Part shown: one piece after another, positions 60,555 to 64,000 of the stretch
How positions within the stretch are numbered: position 1 is the stretch's first letter
Layout: every line of letters starts with the position of its first letter
Source: Bacillota bacterium
GTDB lineage: Bacteria > Bacillota > Clostridia > Christensenellales > SZUA-584
Direction of reading: 5' to 3'
Assembly: GCA_023412005.1 (NCBI GenBank)
Contig: JAEYOE010000016.1
Coordinates: forward strand, 37,402-101,401
DNA: 64,000 bases
The notes under the pieces: model-generated
Told to the model about the DNA's origin: nothing
Seen by the model: only the letters and a program-made list of their open reading frames with translations
The model's database searches: none
Position numbers and translations under genes: made by a program

Positions 60555-62837
60555 GGATCCGGACGAATTGCTGAGTGTATCCACGACGTATACCCGGATG
60601 ATATCGCCGGGCGATACGTTGAAACCAACGCCCGCGTTGGAAGCCGCATCAAAGTCCGCCTTAACAAAGCTGTAACCGATTTGTACCCCGGCGCGCTGCT
60701 GTACAAAAACCACCGTCTCTTCGCCTTCATGGGTTACCACCGGCTCAAGCGCAACGTTGAAATACCTAAACCCCTTTACGCCGCTCTTGATTTTAAGCGT
60801 CGTGAACCCGTCTGCCGTGCTTACCGTATACGCGTTGTCGGTGTCCGGTACGATTGTGTACTTGCCTGTTGCCGAAGGCGGGCTGACCACAAGCGAATAC
60901 GTCTTGGTGGCTTTGCGGCCTTCGCCGTCGTAAACCCGCACCTCCACAGAGAATGTACCCGTTACGCCGGGCGTTCCGGATATGATGCCGTTTTCCCGCG
61001 ATATACTAAGCCCCTTGGGCAGGCCGCTGGCGTACCAGCTGTTGCTGCCGTCGCCGCCGCCCGCGCTAAGGCCGCACGTATAGCTTTCGCCGATAGTCGC
61101 GGCGAAGATGCCGGGCGTATCGATGGAAAGGTTGGCGCAGCCGATGGTGATGTCAAAACCGACCGTGAGCACCGCGCACCGGCTGTCGGTCACGGTCACC
61201 GATACCGCGCTGGTACCCATAGCCGAAGGAATACCGCTGATCTCGCCCGTTGCGCTGTCGATACTTAAGCCCGCCGGCAGGCCCGTCGCTGTCCACGTAT
61301 ACGGCGACGTGCCTTTGGTGATGGTGGGCGTAAAGCTGTATGCGCTTCCCATCGCTCCCTTCGGGATGATCGGCCCCATGTCCACCACGACCGCGTTGTC
61401 GTTGCTGTCGCCCTGTACGTTTTGTATGGCTATGGTAAGCCGACGGTCATAATACAGTCCGCCGATGTCGGTGACGCGCACACGGATGTGAAGGACGCTC
61501 TTGGTTTCATAATCCAAAACCGCTGCTGTTTTCAATTGATCGCCTGCGATGCTGAACGAATCGTTGTCGTCATCTCCCGGGCCGGATACAAGGCTGTATG
61601 TACAACTTTCATACCGGTCCGAATCTGACCGGGTAAGATTTCCCACCACTGTCCCGACGGCCTGCTCTTCCGATAAGCTATGGTTGCTCAAAAACAGATC
61701 CGTCGGCGCATTGTTCAGCTTCATCACCGTTGTCTTATTTGCATTGCTTGTATCGGAATATGCCACGAACGGCGTACCCGCGTCATCAAACGCCAGGGAT
61801 GTCTCCCATACGCTGCCCCCCACAGAAAACCCGGGCGTACCGACCGTCTCCCAACTTCTTCCGTTAAACTTCATCACCGTGACTTTTCCGTTATCGTTAA
61901 AAGCCACATAAGGCGTATTCTCATTTATCTTCAGTGAGACACAATATGTTTTGCCCTCCGAAAAGCCAGCCGTGCCGACCGTTTTCCAGTTGCTTCCGTT
62001 AAACTTCATCACCGTGAGTTTTTGATCATAGTTTAAATCCGGGTAAGCCACATACGGTGTATTGCCATCCATCGCCAGCGACATACCCCAACTTACATTA
62101 TTTGACGAAAACCCGGGCGTACCGACCGTCTCCCAACTGCTTCCGTTAAACTTCATTACCGTGGCGAACCCGTTGCAGGCGCGATCCCCGTAAGCCACAT
62201 ACGGCGTAGTGCCACTGATCACCAGTGATAGCGGAGTTGAAGAAACTTGTGTCGAAAAGCCAGCCGTGCCGACCGTCTCCCAACGGCTTCCGTTAAACTT
62301 CATCACCGTTAACTTTTCGTCATTGGCTATATCGACATATGCCACATACGGCGTCCCGGCGTCATCAAACGCCAAGGGTGTATACCATGCCTGGCCTGCA
62401 GAAAAGCCGGGCGTGCCGACCGTCTCCCAACTGCTTCCGTTATACTTCATTACGGTGGCTTTTCCGCCGTTGCCGCCATCCACATAAGCCACATATGGCG
62501 TATTTCCATGGATCACCAGCGATATACAATCTGCAGTACCTGCCGAAAACCCGGGTGTACCGACCGTCTCCCAACTGCTTCCGTTAAACTTCATCACTGT
62601 GGCTTTTTTGCTGTTGCCGCTGTCCTGATATGCCACATAAGGCGTATCCGCGTCATCAAACGCCAAGGATGTATACGTTTCATGCCATGTTCCACTCGTC
62701 GAAAAGTGGGCCGTGCCGACCACCGCCCAGTTTTGGGTTCCAGCCGCCTTGGCGGTCTGCATTGCGCCGCCCGGCAGCATCGCGGCTATAATCGTCATGA
62801 TTACTGCGGTTAACATTGCGGTGACTTTTCTTTTCAT
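60534..62837 (-). CDS. Exported repeat protein (beta-propeller-like, cadherin/He_PIG Ig domains)
   Basis: A 767-residue exported protein with signal peptide ending about AKAAGTQ. The first ~380 residues are seven repeats of ~50, each with TPYVAYxD and TVMKFNGSSWETVGTPGFS, likely a seven-bladed beta-propeller. A cadherin-like domain (SLSEEQAVGTVVGNLTRSD) and two He_PIG-type Ig domains (GLPAGLSIDSATGEISGIP, GLPKGLSISRENGIISGTP) follow, then a C-terminal beta domain. Such proteins bind surfaces or carbohydrates. AAGGA lies 6 nt before the ATG at 62837. It forms a unit with the gene upstream. Confidence 0.85.
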   Translation of the reverse strand: MKRKVTAMLTAVIMTIIAAMLPGGAMQTAKAAGTQNWAVVGTAHFSTSGTWHETYTSLAFDDADTPYVAYQDSGNSKKATVMKFNGSSWETVGTPGFSAGTADCISLVIHGNTPYVAYVDGGNGGKATVMKYNGSSWETVGTPGFSAGQAWYTPLAFDDAGTPYVAYVDIANDEKLTVMKFNGSRWETVGTAGFSTQVSSTPLSLVISGTTPYVAYGDRACNGFATVMKFNGSSWETVGTPGFSSNNVSWGMSLAMDGNTPYVAYPDLNYDQKLTVMKFNGSNWKTVGTAGFSEGKTYCVSLKINENTPYVAFNDNGKVTVMKFNGRSWETVGTPGFSVGGSVWETSLAFDDAGTPFVAYSDTSNANKTTVMKLNNAPTDLFLSNHSLSEEQAVGTVVGNLTRSDSDRYESCTYSLVSGPGDDDNDSFSIAGDQLKTAAVLDYETKSVLHIRVRVTDIGGLYYDRRLTIAIQNVQGDSNDNAVVVDMGPIIPKGAMGSAYSFTPTITKGTSPYTWTATGLPAGLSIDSATGEISGIPSAMGTSAVSVTVTDSRCAVLTVGFDITIGCANLSIDTPGIFAATIGESYTCGLSAGGGDGSNSWYASGLPKGLSISRENGIISGTPGVTGTFSVEVRVYDGEGRKATKTYSLVVSPPSATGKYTIVPDTDNAYTVSTADGFTTLKIKSGVKGFRYFNVALEPVVTHEGEETVVFVQQRAGVQIGYSFVKADFDAASNAGVGFNVSPGDIIRVYVVDTLSNSSGSNPVLLQ

Positions 62838-62921
62838 GATTTTTCCTTCCTGAAGTCTTCTTTTGTTGTCATGCGCTTTAGCGGGTTGCTGCAGCGTCGC
62901 TTGCTTTATCAAAACAAAGCC

Positions 62922-63917
62922 TTAATCGTCTTGTTCCTGCTTGTTTCTCCGGCGGATCAGTATCCATAGGACTGCTGCCAGTATGATCAGCCCGATGGCG
63001 ATCCATATGGCCACCATCCATCCGCCCACGCGGCTCTCCCCGGTCTTTGAGGGTTCTCCGTTTTCGTCGAGTACGTGGATGCGCGCTTCGGCAAGCGGCA
63101 TCATATCACCATTGAGCAGGGTGATCTCGATACCGCCGTCCGTGTTGATATCATCCTTTGTGACCTTAATCTTCAGCACGCCGTTCTTCGCATCGGATAG
63201 GTATAGCATTTTTCCGCTGGGTGTCTCAATCGCAACTGTACCTTCCGGCAGATCGTCTACACGAATCAGGATGGTGATGACGCCCGTTTCATCTTCCTGA
63301 GAGATCTCCTGGGGTGTTATGACCTGTTCCGCGTTACCGCCGTCTGTGCCCGTAGCTTCGGGTTCATCCCCGTCCGGGGCAGCGCTTGCGGAAGCTGACG
63401 CACTTGCAGGCGCGGATGCGTCCGGCGTTGAGGATGCGCCCGACGTTGCGGATGCGCTGGGCGTTGTGGATGCTCCCGGCGTTGTGGATGCTCCCGGCGT
63501 TGTGGATGCGCTCGGCGTCGCGGATGCGCTCGGTGATGCTGATGCGCTGGCAGACGGCTTGGGCGTCGCCGTCGAAGCCGGCGGTGCATTGACAGTGATC
63601 ATTGTCGTTGCGACGTCATTTCCGCTGCCTGCCGTCACTGTCAGCCTGCCTGCCGCCATATTCGAGAGAATGGCGAATGAGGTGGAGTATTCTCCGTTCG
63701 AATCCGCTTTTGTTGCGTTGAAATATACGATGTTGCCTGCTTCGTCAGTGATCTTTATCATGATGTCCGTATCAGCGCCTGACGTGCCGAATATCGTGAC
63801 TGTCTCACCGGGTAGCGCAGAAGTTTTGTCTGTAGCCACGCTCGCCGAGGCCAACGCCGATGAGATAAAAGCAAACATAATAAGAACAACAATACATGTT
63901 CCGACGATTTTCTTCAT
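62922..63917 (-). CDS. Membrane-anchored exported protein with Ser/Ala/Pro/Thr stalk
   Basis: A 331-residue protein: signal peptide (MKKIVGTCIVVLIMFAF, cut near ALAS), an N-terminal beta-sandwich (DKTSALPGETVTIFGTSG), a low-complexity stalk of TPSASAT/TPGASTT repeats at ~115-190, a second beta domain, and a C-terminal membrane helix (WMVAIWIAIGLIILAAVLW) with RRRNK. The stalk looks like a glycosylation-prone spacer. GGAG lies 5 nt before the ATG. It precedes the propeller protein by 84 bp on the same strand; they probably work together at the cell surface. Confidence 0.8.
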   Translation of the reverse strand: MKKIVGTCIVVLIMFAFISSALASASVATDKTSALPGETVTIFGTSGADTDIMIKITDEAGNIVYFNATKADSNGEYSTSFAILSNMAAGRLTVTAGSGNDVATTMITVNAPPASTATPKPSASASASPSASATPSASTTPGASTTPGASTTPSASATSGASSTPDASAPASASASASAAPDGDEPEATGTDGGNAEQVITPQEISQEDETGVITILIRVDDLPEGTVAIETPSGKMLYLSDAKNGVLKIKVTKDDINTDGGIEITLLNGDMMPLAEARIHVLDENGEPSKTGESRVGGWMVAIWIAIGLIILAAVLWILIRRRNKQEQDD

Positions 63918-64000
63918 ATAGTCTCCAATATTTGATCACAGGTGATACATATCTTGATAGGGTACTCATTCAACGAAGACTCACTGAACGATTGCTTGCC

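Noticed and set aside
1..64000. tRNA, rRNA or phage genes
   Set aside because: No cloverleaf with a TTCGA-type arm and CCA end, no rRNA-like stretch, and no integrase, terminase or capsid-like protein was found.

Overview
The window looks like a chromosomal stretch from a mid-GC, spore-former-type anaerobic Firmicute (Clostridia). The evidence is a glycine T-box in front of a one-chain glycyl-tRNA synthetase, a Spo0A-type response regulator with 0A-box-like sites, strong sigma-A promoters with 17-bp spacers, Rrf2-controlled sulfur genes, the rplM-rpsI pair, and the GC-rich intergenic repeat families common in Oscillospira/Christensenella-like Clostridia. No tRNA, rRNA, CRISPR array, transposase or integrase was seen.

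Layout. 0.1-1.9 kb: glyS with terminator and T-box. 2.0-7.9 kb: an ammonium-sensing block of three Amt channels, each with its own P-II protein (one fused to its channel, two encoded immediately downstream). Each Amt unit is preceded by a terminator-like RNA hairpin. 8.2-12.1 kb: an RluA-type protein whose catalytic motif is degenerate, then a BlaI repressor, an M56 peptidase fused to a VanW domain, and an L,D-transpeptidase. 12.2-20.2 kb: a signalling island with a small Spo0E-like protein, a PAS-PP2C phosphatase, a GAF/PAS histidine kinase, a Spo0A-like regulator, CheW and a chemoreceptor. 20.3-25.8 kb: iron alcohol dehydrogenase with an HxlR regulator, an alpha/beta hydrolase, two tandem Nif11-like small proteins, rpsI/rplM and an MFS transporter.

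26.2-31.2 kb: rarA, then a low-GC S41-type protease gene bracketed by two copies of the rarA 3' end, then adenine deaminase. 31.5-37.4 kb: a CPBP protease, an ECF S-component (probably pantothenate) with coaX and hom, a cupin, and an MBL-fold hydrolase with a small partner. 38.2-44.6 kb: nagA, a membrane-anchored protein, a large exported protein with X2/Ig-like repeats, and a lipoprotein gene split by a frameshift. 44.8-51.3 kb: two ABC export systems (ABC-2 type and MacB/FtsX type) separated by palindromic repeat elements. 51.3-57.1 kb: a sulfur amino acid block (MalY-type lyase, cystathionine synthase/lyase, two Rrf2 regulators, cysK, metY). 57.3-60 kb: an M20 peptidase overlapping a C39-like protein, and a PnuC-type transporter with a structured leader. 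60.5-63.9 kb: two exported surface proteins.

Most notable points: the orphan Spo0A/Spo0E/PP2C/kinase/chemoreceptor island with candidate 0A boxes; the 1.9-kb low-GC insertion that appears to have regenerated the rarA 3' end; the Nif11-like tandem pair whose tails after a conserved Ala-Gly resemble leader-core peptides; the amt leader attenuators; the pnuC leader RNA; and several dispersed inverted-repeat elements. All functional calls come from reading motifs in the translated sequence; no database search was run.
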